Assembly (NCBI RefSeq): GCF_028682635.1
Contig: NZ_JANHLK010000021.1
Location: 1 to 64,000 of the forward strand
Origin: Pseudomonas putida
GTDB taxonomy: Bacteria; Pseudomonadota; Gammaproteobacteria; Pseudomonadales; Pseudomonadaceae
Length of the DNA stretch: 64,000 nt
Direction: 5' to 3'
Part shown: positions 8,714-17,702 of the stretch, piece after piece
How the letters are laid out: each line of letters opens with the position of its first letter
Position numbering within the stretch: position 1 is the stretch's first letter
The notes under the pieces: model-generated
Seen by the model: only the letters and a program-made list of their open reading frames with translations
Database searches by the model: none
Told to the model about the DNA's origin: nothing
Program-made: the position numbers and the translations under genes

Positions 8714-11218
8714 TCAAGCCACGCTGATCAACTCGATGCGGATCGCGCATTTCTTGTAGTCGGTCTGCTTGGAGATCGGGTCGGTGGCGTCGAGCGTGAC
8801 CTTGTTGATCAGCTTGTTGGCATCGAAAAACGGCACGAACACCAGGCCGCGTGGCGGTTTGTTGCGTCCACGGGTTTCGATGCGGGCACGGATTTCCCCG
8901 CGACGGCTGATCAGTTTCACTTCACTGCCGCGGCGTGCCTTCATGGCCTTGGCGTCCTCGGGGTGCATGTAGACCAGCGCGTCCGGCACGGCTTTGTACA
9001 GTTCATCGACCCGTTGGGTCATGGTGCCCGTGTGCCAATGTTCAAGGACTCGGCCGGTGCTCAGCCAGAACGGGTAGTCGGCATCCGGCGCTTCAGCCGG
9101 TGGCTCATAGGGCAGGGCGAAGATGATCGCCTTCTTGTCCGGGTAGCCGTAGAACTGCACTTCGCTGCCCGTTTCCACGTAGGGGTCGAGCCCCTCGCGG
9201 TAACGCCAGCGGGTTTCCTTGCCGTCAACCACCGGCCAGCGCAGGCCACGCTCGGTGTGGTAACGATCAAAGGCCGCCAGGTCATGGCCATGACCGCGAC
9301 CAAACTGGGCGTACTCTTCGAACAGACCCTTCTGCAGGTAGAAACCGAAGGCCTTGGCTTCATCGTTCTTGTAGCCGGTCTCGATCTGCTCGACCGGAAA
9401 CTCGTCGACCTGGCCATTTTTGAACAGCACCTCGAACAGGGTTTTGCCCTTGTACTCCGGTGCCTTGGCCAGCAACTCCGCGGGCCAGGTTTCATCGGTG
9501 GTAAAGCGCTTGGAAAACTCCACCAGTTGCCAAAGATCAGACTTGGCCTCTCCGGGGGCGCTGACCAACTGATGCCAGAACTGCGTGCGACGTTCGGCGT
9601 TGCCAAAGGCGCCTTCCTTTTCCACCCACATGGCGCTGGGCAGGATCAGGTCGGCGGCCTGGGCGGAAACGGTGGGGTAGACGTCCGAGACGATCACGAA
9701 GTTTTCCGGATTGCGCCAGCCCGGCAGGACTTCCTGCATGATGTTGGGCCCGGCCTGCATGTTGTTGCTGGCCTGGGTCCAGTAGACGTTGAGCACACCG
9801 TCCTTGAGCATGCGGCTTTGTTGTACCGCATGAAAGCCGACTTTCTCTTGAATGGTGCCGGCGGGCAGTTTCCAGATTTTTTCCGCGGTGGCGCGGTGTT
9901 TCGGATTGGTCACCACCATGTCGGCGGGCAGGCGGTGGGAGAAAGTCCCCACTTCGCGCGCGGTGCCACAGGCCGATGGCTGGCCGGTCAACGAGAAAGG
10001 GCTGTTGCCCGGTTCGCTGATTTTACCCGTGAGCAGATGGATGTTATAGATCAGGTTGTTGGCCCATACCCCGCGGGTGTGCTGGTTGAAGCCCATGGTC
10101 CAGAACGATACGACCTTGCACTTGGGATCGGCATAAAGTTCGGCCAGGGCCTTGATGCGTTCAGGCGCCACCCCGGTTTCCTTCGCGGTACGTTCCAGGG
10201 TGTAGGGTTTGACGAACTCAGCGAACTGTTCGAAGGACATGTCCGTCCAGGTATTGGCCTTGTCGGCATTCTTAGCCTGTTTTTCCAGCGGATCATCGGC
10301 ACGCAAGCCGTAGCCGATATCGTCGGCGCCCTTCGCGAAGCGCGTGTGCTTGCTGATGAAGTCCTGATTGACCGCGCCGCTTTCAATGATGTGGTTGGCG
10401 ATATAGTTGAGAATCAACAGGTCGGTTTGCGGCTTGAACACCATGGGGATGTCGGCCAGTTCGAAGCTGCGGTGTTCGAAGGTCGACAATACCGCGACTT
10501 TCACGTGCGGATAGCTCAGGCGCCGGTCGGTGACACGGCTCCACAGGATCGGATGCATCTCCGCCATGTTCGAGCCCCACAGCACAAAGGCGTCGGTGGC
10601 CTCGATGTCGTCGTAGCAACCCATGGGCTCGTCCATGCCAAAGGTGCGCATGAATCCCATCACCGCCGAGGCCATGCAATGACGGGCATTGGGGTCGATG
10701 TTGTTGCTGCGAAAGCCGGCCTTCATCAGCTTGTTGGCGGCATAACCTTCCCACACCGTCCACTGACCCGAACCGAACATGCCGACCGATTCGGGCCCCT
10801 TGTTTTTCAGGGCCTGCTTGAATTTTTCTTCCATGATGTCGAAGGCCTTGTCCCAGCTGATCGGCTGGAACTCTCCCTGCTTGTCGTACTTCCCGTTGGT
10901 CATGCGCAGCAGCGGTTGGGTCAGGCGATCCACGCCGTACATGATCTTGGACAGGAAATAGCCCTTCACACAGTTCAACCCGCGATTGACCTCGGCCTTG
11001 ACGTCGCCATGGGTGGCGACCACCCGATTGTCCCGGGTCGCGACCATCACGCTGCAACCGGTGCCGCAGAAACGGCAGGGCGCCTTGTTCCAGTCAAGGG
11101 TGACCATGTCCGCTTCGGTCACCAGGTTGCTGGCAGTGGTGAAGATCGGCAGGCCGGCCGCGGAGGCTGCGATGGCGGCGGCCTGGGCCTTGACGAATGC
11201 TCGGCGCGACATGCTCAT
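8714..11218 (-). CDS. napA: NapA, molybdopterin catalytic subunit of periplasmic nitrate reductase
   Basis: 834 residues, full length. A twin-arginine signal (SRRAFVKAQ) starts the protein. The [4Fe-4S] cluster cysteines are in CRFCGTGC (residues 48, 51, 55) and at about residue 83 (LNCVKG). The molybdenum-ligating cysteine lies in the segment NARHCMASAV. NapA binds bis-MGD and reduces nitrate to nitrite in the periplasm, so it needs Tat export and the molybdenum cofactor pathway (moaA lies further on in this window). Its ATG overlaps the napD stop by 4 bp. Confidence 0.97.
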   Translation of the reverse strand: MSMSRRAFVKAQAAAIAASAAGLPIFTTASNLVTEADMVTLDWNKAPCRFCGTGCSVMVATRDNRVVATHGDVKAEVNRGLNCVKGYFLSKIMYGVDRLTQPLLRMTNGKYDKQGEFQPISWDKAFDIMEEKFKQALKNKGPESVGMFGSGQWTVWEGYAANKLMKAGFRSNNIDPNARHCMASAVMGFMRTFGMDEPMGCYDDIEATDAFVLWGSNMAEMHPILWSRVTDRRLSYPHVKVAVLSTFEHRSFELADIPMVFKPQTDLLILNYIANHIIESGAVNQDFISKHTRFAKGADDIGYGLRADDPLEKQAKNADKANTWTDMSFEQFAEFVKPYTLERTAKETGVAPERIKALAELYADPKCKVVSFWTMGFNQHTRGVWANNLIYNIHLLTGKISEPGNSPFSLTGQPSACGTAREVGTFSHRLPADMVVTNPKHRATAEKIWKLPAGTIQEKVGFHAVQQSRMLKDGVLNVYWTQASNNMQAGPNIMQEVLPGWRNPENFVIVSDVYPTVSAQAADLILPSAMWVEKEGAFGNAERRTQFWHQLVSAPGEAKSDLWQLVEFSKRFTTDETWPAELLAKAPEYKGKTLFEVLFKNGQVDEFPVEQIETGYKNDEAKAFGFYLQKGLFEEYAQFGRGHGHDLAAFDRYHTERGLRWPVVDGKETRWRYREGLDPYVETGSEVQFYGYPDKKAIIFALPYEPPAEAPDADYPFWLSTGRVLEHWHTGTMTQRVDELYKAVPDALVYMHPEDAKAMKARRGSEVKLISRRGEIRARIETRGRNKPPRGLVFVPFFDANKLINKVTLDATDPISKQTDYKKCAIRIELISVA

Positions 11219-11475
11219 TGGATGTCTCCCGCGGGATCGAGAATTTCGTGATAGATCAGCGCGGCGTTGAGCACGCCCGGCAAATTGTTGATTTGATCGA
11301 TGCGTTGCAGGATCTGGTTTTCGTGTACGGCCTCGAGGACTACCACCAGTTTGCCGGCGGCACTTTCCTGATGTAACTCCACGCCGTCCAATAAACGCAG
11401 GTTGGCTTTGACGGCGTCAAACAGTTCAGGTCGGGCAAGTACCACAAGGCTGGCTATGTGCAGGGGTTCATCCAT
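11215..11475 (-). CDS. napD: NapD, chaperone of NapA maturation
   Basis: 86 residues from the ATG giving MDEPLHIASLVVLARPE; four extra residues are possible with an upstream ATG at 11487. The ferredoxin-like fold pattern with VVVLEAVHENQILQRIDQI matches NapD, the cytoplasmic chaperone that binds the NapA twin-arginine signal peptide and holds back export until cofactor insertion. It overlaps napA by 4 bp. Confidence 0.92.
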   Translation of the reverse strand: MDEPLHIASLVVLARPELFDAVKANLRLLDGVELHQESAAGKLVVVLEAVHENQILQRIDQINNLPGVLNAALIYHEILDPAGDIQ

Positions 11476-11507
11476 GGCTGACTCCAACAGGCTCTAATGG
11501 AAGGCTT

Positions 11508-11675
11508 TTAGTTGGGTGGTCCGGGCGGGCCGTAGAGCATCTGGAAAAACCAGATGATGAAACCGTAACCGCCGACGATGGCGACTGAAAGTAACGGAAA
11601 CAGGCAAACGACAAGAAAGAGAAACAGGCGCATTTCCTTGCGTCGCTGCGGTTTTTGCTCTTCGGTCAATGACAT
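11508..11675 (-). CDS. napE: NapE, small membrane protein of the nap operon
   Basis: 55 residues. The start is a soluble, basic segment (MSLTEEQKPQRRKEMRLF), followed by one long transmembrane helix and a proline-rich end (LYGPPGPPN). Size, topology and position as the first gene of napEDABC match NapE, whose precise role in nitrate reduction is unknown. No napF or napGH is present next to the operon. No convincing Anr/FNR box could be found by eye upstream. Confidence 0.9.
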   Translation of the reverse strand: MSLTEEQKPQRRKEMRLFLFLVVCLFPLLSVAIVGGYGFIIWFFQMLYGPPGPPN

Positions 11676-11880
11676 GGAGTGCGCTCCAGCCGAACTTGCA
11701 TTCAGACTAGATCACGGAAATTTAAGAGGGTTATTACTGCAGTTTTTATCGACCGACGGTGGCCTGTAGCTATTGCCCTGAGATAGCTGGCTATAACGTT
11801 TCGATCCATTACAGCATTGAGTTACAAAAGGAGAACGGCGTTGAGGCACCGTTCGTAGCAAGGGAGCGCGTTGTTGCGAA

Positions 11881-11985
11881 TCAGGTATGGACCAAGGCGA
11901 TGGTGAACGAAACCACGATCATACAGGCGAAGGCGAAATTGATATTCATGACGTTTGTTTCCGATACAGGGGTGATGGCGCTCAT
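11881..11985 (-). CDS. Possible small membrane protein (34 aa)
   Basis: A 34-codon frame encodes a polar start (MSAITPVSETNV) and one hydrophobic helix (NINFAFACMIVVSFTIALV). A shorter version would start at the internal ATG ending at 11949 (22 aa). It sits in the 454-bp stretch between napE and the deoR-like gene, which otherwise holds no gene. The hydrophobic helix is suggestive, but there is no strong ribosome binding site and no family was recognised. Confidence 0.3.
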   Translation of the reverse strand: MSAITPVSETNVMNINFAFACMIVVSFTIALVHT

Positions 11986-12092
11986 CTTGAACAGGTCGGG
12001 CGCAAATAAAAAATTCGGCTTGGTGATTTGAAAGATCGAAAGAATTGATACCTGCTGGCGTGTTTGTGTTTCCTGCGTTGTTTGGCTACTCT

Positions 12093-12125
12093 CGCAAACA
12101 GGCAACTTCGCGCACAAACGGGCAA
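12093..12125 (+). promoter_or_regulatory. Direct repeat upstream of the DeoR-family gene
   Basis: Two similar blocks, CGCAAACAGGCAA (12093-12105) and CGCACAAACGGGCAA (12111-12125), lie directly before the ATG at 12130. Direct repeats of this kind are typical operators of DeoR/GlpR-type repressors, so autoregulation is plausible. Inferred from sequence only. Confidence 0.35.
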
Positions 12126-12129
12126 TATC

Positions 12130-12918
12130 ATGCACGACCAGCATTCCGCAGCCGAACTCCCGCAACTGCGCCGGCAGAAAATCCTCTTGATCCTGGAACG
12201 TGACGGCAAGGTCATGGCGGCCGAATTGAGCCAGCATTTCGCGGTTTCCGAGGACACCATTCGCCGGGACCTTGCAGAGCTGGACAGCGCCGGGCTGGTG
12301 CAGCGCGTACATGGCGGGGCCTTGCCACGTCCCAAGGACACGGGCAAGGACTACTTCACCCGGATCAGCGAGACCGACGAAGTCAAAACCCGGTTGGCGC
12401 AACTGGCGGCGAGTCGGGTCGAGAGCGGCCAGATCGTGATGTTCGACTCAGGCACCACCACGTTGCAGATTGCGCGGTTGCTGCCACCGGACATCTGCAT
12501 CACGGCGGTCACCGCGTCGCCGATGACGGCCATTACCTTGTCCGAATTCAAAGGCATCAAGGTGATCCTGGCGGGGGGACAACTCAATCCTGCGACCATG
12601 TCGGCCAGCGGCCATGAAACCCTGCGCTTGCTCGAGGGCATCAAGGCGGATCTGTTGTTTACCGGAGTCTGTGCGATTCATCCGCAAGTCGGTATCAGCT
12701 CCCTGCATTTCGATGAAGTGCCGGTGAAGCAGGCGATGCTCGACAGCGCGACCCAGGTCATTGCCGTCACCACGGCGGACAAGCTGGGCGCGGTGGAGCC
12801 TTTCGTGGTGGCGCCTTGTGAGCGTCTGCACACGCTGATCACCGAGCGTCATGTGGCGACGGGCAGCGTTGAGGATTACCGCAAGTTGGGGATCGAGGTG
12901 GTGCAGGCGGAGGCTTGA
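12130..12918 (+). CDS. DeoR/GlpR-family transcriptional regulator
   Basis: 262 residues from the ATG giving MHDQHSAAELPQ. The N-terminal DeoR helix-turn-helix (RQKILLILERDGKV...HFAVSEDTIRRDLAELD) is followed by the VHGGALP linker and a sugar-phosphate sensing domain with FDSGTTTLQIARLLP. Members repress sugar or sugar-phosphate metabolism genes and respond to a phosphorylated sugar. Here no sugar operon is adjacent; a REP element and then a convergent amine oxidase gene follow, so the target is unknown. Direct repeats in front of the gene may be its operator. Confidence 0.88.
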   Translation: MHDQHSAAELPQLRRQKILLILERDGKVMAAELSQHFAVSEDTIRRDLAELDSAGLVQRVHGGALPRPKDTGKDYFTRISETDEVKTRLAQLAASRVESGQIVMFDSGTTTLQIARLLPPDICITAVTASPMTAITLSEFKGIKVILAGGQLNPATMSASGHETLRLLEGIKADLLFTGVCAIHPQVGISSLHFDEVPVKQAMLDSATQVIAVTTADKLGAVEPFVVAPCERLHTLITERHVATGSVEDYRKLGIEVVQAEA

Positions 12919-12944
12919 GCGCTATGTCTCAATGAAACACAAAC

Positions 12945-13033
12945 TGTAGGAGCGAGCTTGCTCGCGATGGCGATGTGTCAGGCGACTTCAATGTTGACTG
13001 ATACACCGCTATCGCGAGCAGCTCGCTCCCACA
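12945..13033. repeat. REP doublet (REPIN)
   Basis: Two inverted Pseudomonas REP units (TGTAGGAGCGAGCTTGCTCG and its inverse ending in CTCGCTCCCACA) flank a short spacer. It lies between the convergent ends of the deoR-like and oxidoreductase genes. Confidence 0.85.
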
Positions 13034-13068
13034 GTGGATTCGGGTGTTGCCTCAACTTCGCAGATGAC

Positions 13069-14355
13069 TCAACGCAGTCGCTCCAGCATTTGGTAGTACC
13101 ACATGCCCGCCGCCAGCATCGGGTTGCCGAGCAGGTCGCCCATGGGCACGCGGATGTGTTGGCAGGCGGCGAAGGTGTCGAAGTGTTCCAGTTGCCCGGT
13201 GATCGCCCGGCCCATGATTTCGCCCATGATGTGGGTGGTGGCGATGCCGTGCCCGGAGTAGCCCTGGCAGTACCAGACGTTGTCCGAGAGTTTGCCCAGT
13301 TGCGGGATGCGGTTGATCACGATGCCCATCGCGCAGCTCCACTGGTAATCGATGGCCACGCCCTTGAGTGCCGGAAACGTCTGCTCGATGCACGGGCGCA
13401 ACTCGGCGGCGATGTCGCGCGAATCCTTGCCGCTGTAGTTGGCGCCGCCGCCGAACAGCAGGCGGCCGTCGGCGGTCAGGCGGTAGTAGTCGAGGACGAA
13501 GCGGCAGTCGTAGACCGCGAGGTCTTGCGGGTTGATCTGTTTGGCCAGGTCCCCCAGCGGCGCAGTGGTGACGATGCCGCCCATGGCCGGGAAGATCTTG
13601 CCCTTGAGCTTGCCCGGTTCCAGCTTGTGGTAGACGTCGCCGGCCAGCAGCACCTGGTTGGCATCGATGCGGCCGTGGGCGGTGCGTATGCCTGGCTTGT
13701 CACCGTGAATGATCTCCAGCACTTCGCTGTTTTCGAAGATCAATGCGCCGAGACTTTCCGCTGCCCGCGCTTCGCCGATGCACAGGTTGAGCGGGTGCAG
13801 GTGCATGTTGCGCGTGTTCTTGATCGCGCCGTGGTAGAGGTCGCTTTGCAGCAGGTCGCGCACCTGGCTGCGGTCGAGCAGGCTGACGTCGTCGGCCATG
13901 CCACGGCGCAGCGCTTCGTCATGGTCTTTGCGCAAACCGTCCATGTGGCCGGGCTTGTAGGCGGCGTGCAAGTGGCCGTGCTTGAGGTCGCAGGCGATGG
14001 CGTATTTCTCCACCCGTTGCTCGATGATCTGGTGACCGCGCCAGCGCAGGTGCCAGATGAAGTCATCGACTTCTTCGCCGAGGGTGCGGCGCATTTGTTT
14101 GCGCATCGCTTCGTCACCCGAGAGGCTGCCGGTGACCTGGCCGCCGTTGCGCCCGGTGGCGCCCCAGCCGATCTTGTGGCTTTCGACGATGGCGACTTTC
14201 AGGCCCTTTTCAGCCAGTTCGACCGCCGTGGCGACGCCGGTAAAACCGCCACCGATGATGACGACGTCGACGCGGTGCTGGCCTTGCAGCGTGGGGTAGT
14301 CGGTTTCGTGGTTGAGGGTAGCGGTGTAGTAGGAATTGCAGCGTTGCTGAGTCAT
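13069..14355 (-). CDS. FAD-dependent oxidoreductase, gamma-glutamylputrescine oxidase type
   Basis: 428 residues from the ATG giving MTQQRCNSYY; an in-frame upstream start would run into the REP element and is unlikely. The N-terminal FAD-binding Rossmann motif is VVIIGGGFTGVATAVELAEKG, followed by GWGATGRNGGQV, a pattern typical of DAO-family enzymes such as PuuB/PauB. These oxidise gamma-glutamylated polyamines to the aldehyde. The glutamine-synthetase-like gene upstream (14515-15879, same strand) would supply the gamma-glutamylated substrate. The two are separated by a REP doublet, so they may not share a transcript. Confidence 0.85.
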   Translation of the reverse strand: MTQQRCNSYYTATLNHETDYPTLQGQHRVDVVIIGGGFTGVATAVELAEKGLKVAIVESHKIGWGATGRNGGQVTGSLSGDEAMRKQMRRTLGEEVDDFIWHLRWRGHQIIEQRVEKYAIACDLKHGHLHAAYKPGHMDGLRKDHDEALRRGMADDVSLLDRSQVRDLLQSDLYHGAIKNTRNMHLHPLNLCIGEARAAESLGALIFENSEVLEIIHGDKPGIRTAHGRIDANQVLLAGDVYHKLEPGKLKGKIFPAMGGIVTTAPLGDLAKQINPQDLAVYDCRFVLDYYRLTADGRLLFGGGANYSGKDSRDIAAELRPCIEQTFPALKGVAIDYQWSCAMGIVINRIPQLGKLSDNVWYCQGYSGHGIATTHIMGEIMGRAITGQLEHFDTFAACQHIRVPMGDLLGNPMLAAGMWYYQMLERLR

Positions 14356-14398
14356 GTCAGTGTCCAGGCAAAAGAGGTAGAGAGCTTGGCGCAAACCC

Positions 14399-14487
14399 TG
14401 TGGGAGCGGGCTTGCTCCGGGCGGCGTGTCATTCAACATTGATGTTGGCGGACACGGCCCTTTCGCGAGCAAGCTCGCTCCTACAGG
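14399..14487. repeat. REP doublet (REPIN)
   Basis: Inverted REP units TGTGGGAGCGGGCTTGCTCC and CGCGAGCAAGCTCGCTCCTACA around a 45-base spacer, between the gamma-glutamylpolyamine synthetase and oxidoreductase genes. Confidence 0.85.
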
Positions 14488-14514
14488 GGGAATGCGTAGG
14501 GTCGACCGGGCGGC

Positions 14515-15879
14515 TCACGCCTCAGTCAGATACCAACGCCAATCCTGCTCACCCACTTCAGCCATGAACTGCCGATACTCTGCACGCTTGACCGCCAGGT
14601 AAACCCCCAGGAATTCCTGGCCCAACGCATCCCGCGCCCACACCGAATTTTCCAGCGCCGTCAGTGACGTCAGCCAGTCGGTCGGCAGCAACTGCGTGGC
14701 CTGCGCATAGCCGTTGCCTTGCACCGGTTCGCCCGGATCGAGGTTCTCGCTGATGCCTCGATGGATGCCGGCCAGGATCGCCGCCGCTGCCAGGTAGGGA
14801 TTGGCGTCGGCGCCGCAGATGCGGTGTTCGATGTGCCGGCTGTTGGCCGGGCCACCGGGCACGCGCAGGCTGACGGTGCGGTTGTCGACGCCCCAGGTCG
14901 GGGCCAACGGCGCATAGCTGTTGGCCTGGAAGCGCCGGTAGGAGTTGGCGTTAGGGCAGAACAGCAACAGCGAATCGAGCAGGCTGGCGAGCATGCCGCC
15001 GATGGCCGTGCGCAGCAGCGGGGTACCGGCCGGGTCCTCGGAAGCGAACAGGTTGCAGCCTTCGGCGTCGGCGATGCTGACGTGCATGTGCATGCCGGTG
15101 CCTGCCAGATGATCGAAGGGTTTGGCCATGAACGTAGCTTGCATGCCGTGCTTGTGGGCCACGGCTTTCACCAGGCGTTTGTAACGCACGGCCTGATCCA
15201 TCGCCTGCAAGGCATCGCCGTGTTCCAGGGTGATTTCCACTTGCCCCGGGGCGTATTCGGAAATCGCCGTGCGCGCCGGAATGCCGTGCAGTTTACACGC
15301 GGCATAGAGGTCGGCGAGGAAGGGTTCGATCTGCTCCAGCTCGCGCAGGCCGTAGACCTGCGTGTGTCGCGGTCGCCCACCGTCAGCGTCCAGCGCCGGT
15401 TGCGGGCGGCCGTTATGGTCGCGCTTGGCGTCCAGCAGATAGAACTCCAGTTCGCACGCCATCACCGGGTGGTAACCCTCGGCCTTCAGGCGGTCGATGA
15501 CCTTGATCAGCAGATGACGTGGGTCGGCGATGCTCGCCGGCATGCCTTCTTGCGGGTGCATGCTGACCTGCACCGCCGCCGTCGGAATCTGCCGCCACGG
15601 CAAGCGCACCAGGCTGCCTTCGAGCGGATAGGCGCGGCAGTCGATATCGCCCACGTCCCAGACCAGCCCGGAGTTCTCGACGTCATCGCCTTGCAAGGTC
15701 AGGCCGAGAATGGTGCTGGGCAGCGGGCGACCGCTTTCATACACCGCCAGCAGTTCCTCACGGTGCAACAGCTTGCCGCGCGGTACGCCATTGGCGTCGA
15801 GAATGAACAGCTCGATCATGTCGATATCGGGGTTGTTCGCCAGAAAGGATTGAGCGTCTTCAAGGGCTGCAAATTTCAT
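14515..15879 (-). CDS. Glutamine-synthetase-family gamma-glutamylpolyamine synthetase
   Basis: 454 residues. The beta-grasp N-domain (MIELFILDANGVPRGK) and the catalytic domain with ACELEFYLLD, GQVEITLEHGDALQAMDQAV, GTGMHMHVS and NRTVSLRVPGGPANSRHIEHR are glutamine synthetase class III features. The N-terminus and the oxidoreductase neighbour fit the PuuA/PauA/SpuI branch, which joins glutamate to putrescine or other polyamines using ATP. True ammonia-assimilating GlnA is less likely, since tyrosine adenylylation and GlnA landmarks are absent. Two very short overlapping frames precede it (16008-16180). Confidence 0.85.
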   Translation of the reverse strand: MKFAALEDAQSFLANNPDIDMIELFILDANGVPRGKLLHREELLAVYESGRPLPSTILGLTLQGDDVENSGLVWDVGDIDCRAYPLEGSLVRLPWRQIPTAAVQVSMHPQEGMPASIADPRHLLIKVIDRLKAEGYHPVMACELEFYLLDAKRDHNGRPQPALDADGGRPRHTQVYGLRELEQIEPFLADLYAACKLHGIPARTAISEYAPGQVEITLEHGDALQAMDQAVRYKRLVKAVAHKHGMQATFMAKPFDHLAGTGMHMHVSIADAEGCNLFASEDPAGTPLLRTAIGGMLASLLDSLLLFCPNANSYRRFQANSYAPLAPTWGVDNRTVSLRVPGGPANSRHIEHRICGADANPYLAAAAILAGIHRGISENLDPGEPVQGNGYAQATQLLPTDWLTSLTALENSVWARDALGQEFLGVYLAVKRAEYRQFMAEVGEQDWRWYLTEA

Positions 15880-16007
15880 TGTTCGTCACTCACGTGGGCG
15901 TCCCGCGGACGCACGGATTCAGGCCAGGGCTCGACGACGGATAAAGATCCGCCGCGGGCTGGCAGCGATAGCAAAAAGGAGAGGGGCTCGACGAATCGTG
16001 GACGCGA

Positions 16008-16097
16008 TCAGGCGAGCAGGTTGCTATCCGGCGGGCGTGCGGAGTGACGCAGTTTGGAGCGGCGCAGGGCCATGGGCAGGTTGACGATGCGTTTCAT
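16008..16097 (-). CDS. Possible leader-type mini-ORF (29 aa)
   Basis: A 29-codon frame starting MKRIVNLPMALRRSKLRH, rich in arginine, ends about 130 bp before the gamma-glutamylpolyamine synthetase start. Its ATG overlaps the TGA of the preceding mini-ORF (ATGA). No strong ribosome binding site of its own. Listed because the overlap and the position suggest translational coupling in a leader; it may also be chance. Confidence 0.2.
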   Translation of the reverse strand: MKRIVNLPMALRRSKLRHSARPPDSNLLA

Positions 16098-16180
16098 GGG
16101 GCAATGTCACCCACGACCAACACAGGGGTGGTCAGGATCGAGACATCCAGCAAGTGGTGCTCTGACGGTGAGGTGCTCAT
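16094..16180 (-). CDS. Possible leader-type mini-ORF (28 aa)
   Basis: A 28-codon frame starting MSTSPSEHHLLDVSILTTP, in the 401-bp stretch between chrA and the polyamine-type synthetase that otherwise has no gene. It ends in an ATGA overlap with the next mini-ORF. No family recognised; supported only by arrangement. Confidence 0.2.
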   Translation of the reverse strand: MSTSPSEHHLLDVSILTTPVLVVGDIAP

Positions 16181-16280
16181 GACTCAGGTTTCCAGCAGGG
16201 GAAATCGTCGGTGGCGGATAACGAGCTATCCGCAGTGACTGGATACTAGGGGTGAAAGCGAAACCTGTAAACGTCTGTTT

Positions 16281-17639
16281 TCAGCGAAGCAGGTGCACGC
16301 CCAGTCCGACCAGCCCACAACCAGCCAACACTTCGATCACCCCGCGCTTGAACCGCAGCAAGGCAATCGCCGCCGCGATCGCGATCAACAACGAAGGCCA
16401 ATCCAGCCGACCGTCGAAGCCGTCAGGCCACAGCACATGGTAGCCAAAGAAACACGCCAGATTGACAATCACCCCGACCACAGCGGCCGTGATCGCTGTC
16501 AGTGGTGCGGTGAACTTGAGTTCGTTGTGCGTCGATTCCACCAAGGGGCCACCGGCGAGAATGAACAGGAACGAAGGCAGGAAGGTGAACCAGGTCACCA
16601 GCATGGCGGCAACGGCACCGGCGACAAAGGCCTGATCGGGACCGAACACCTGATGCACGTAGCCGCCGATAAAACCGACGAAGGCCACGACCATGATCAG
16701 CGGCCCGGGTGTGGTTTCGCCGAGCGCCAGACCATCGATCATCTGCGTCGGCGTCAGCCAGCCATAATGCCCCACCGCGCCCTGGTACACATACGGCAGC
16801 ACCGCGTAGGCACCGCCGAAGGTCAGCAGCGCCGCTTTGGTGAAGAACCAGCTCATCTGCGTCAGCGTGCCGTCCCAACCGAACAGGGCGGTGAGGGTGG
16901 CCATCGGCAGTGTCCACAACACCGCGCCAATGAGGGCCAGGTGCAGCCATTTCCAGCGACTGAAACGGGCGTGTTCGGGGGTCGGTGTGTCGTCGTCGAT
17001 CAATGCCGCGCCAAAGGTTTTCTGCGCAGCGCCGTGGCCTCCGGTGCGGAACTTTTCCGGTGCCAGGCGCCCGCCGAAATAGCCGATGATTGCCGCGCCC
17101 AACACGATCAAGGGAAAGGGCACGTTGAGCGCGAAGATGGCCACGAATGACGCGGCGGCGATGCCCCACATCCAGCCGTTTTTCAATGTCCGGGAGCCGA
17201 TCCGGTGTGCCGCCTGCAGCACAATGGCGGTCACCGCAGGCTTGATCCCGTAAAACAACCCGGCCACCGCCGGCACCTCACCGAAGGCGATGTACACCCA
17301 GGACAGGGCAATCAGGATGAACAGCGACGGCAGCACGAACAGCGTGCCTGCGATCACGCCGCCCCAGGTCCGGTGCATCAGCCAGCCGATGTAGGTCGCC
17401 AGTTGCTGGGCCTCTGGACCGGGCAGCAACATGCAATAGTTGAGGGCATGCAGAAAGCGTCGCTCGGAGATCCAGCGTCGGCGCTCGACCAACTCCTGGT
17501 GCATGATCGAAATCTGCCCAGCCGGCCCGCCGAAACTGATGAAGCCGAGCTTGAGCCAGAAGCGGAACGCTTCGCGCAGGCTGATTGCAGCAGGCTTTGT
17601 TTGGTCTGGTTGACTGTTCTGGGAGGGCGTGGGGCTCAA
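16281..17639 (-). CDS. chrA: ChrA, chromate transporter
   Basis: 452 residues using a TTG start that has AAGGAA seven bases upstream; an open extension of 15 codons upstream also starts with TTG. It is a two-repeat CHR-family protein: each half holds a FGGP/FGGAY-type motif (LGFISFGGPAGQIS and LTFGGAYAVLPYV) and the conserved LPGPEAQQLATYIG and GETTPGPLIMV blocks, with about ten membrane helices. ChrA expels chromate from the cytoplasm using the proton gradient. It stands alone; the next gene upstream is a LysR regulator on the same strand. Confidence 0.92.
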   Translation of the reverse strand: MSPTPSQNSQPDQTKPAAISLREAFRFWLKLGFISFGGPAGQISIMHQELVERRRWISERRFLHALNYCMLLPGPEAQQLATYIGWLMHRTWGGVIAGTLFVLPSLFILIALSWVYIAFGEVPAVAGLFYGIKPAVTAIVLQAAHRIGSRTLKNGWMWGIAAASFVAIFALNVPFPLIVLGAAIIGYFGGRLAPEKFRTGGHGAAQKTFGAALIDDDTPTPEHARFSRWKWLHLALIGAVLWTLPMATLTALFGWDGTLTQMSWFFTKAALLTFGGAYAVLPYVYQGAVGHYGWLTPTQMIDGLALGETTPGPLIMVVAFVGFIGGYVHQVFGPDQAFVAGAVAAMLVTWFTFLPSFLFILAGGPLVESTHNELKFTAPLTAITAAVVGVIVNLACFFGYHVLWPDGFDGRLDWPSLLIAIAAAIALLRFKRGVIEVLAGCGLVGLGVHLLR

Positions 17640-17702
17640 GCGGATGTTCCTTGCAAAGGCGCTTTGAGCCCGTGACTTTAGCAAAGAACCTCGAAGTGAA
17701 TA

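Noticed and set aside
8963..11251. Long plus-strand open frame (762 codons) opposite napA
   Set aside because: It is the antisense shadow of napA; the GC-rich codon bias keeps the opposite strand open. The translation lacks family sequence.
11676..11880. Anr/FNR box before napE
   Set aside because: No TTGAT-N4-ATCAA match could be found by eye in the region.
12958..14442. Plus-strand open frame of 494 codons opposite the FAD oxidoreductase
   Set aside because: Antisense shadow; it also starts within a REP unit.
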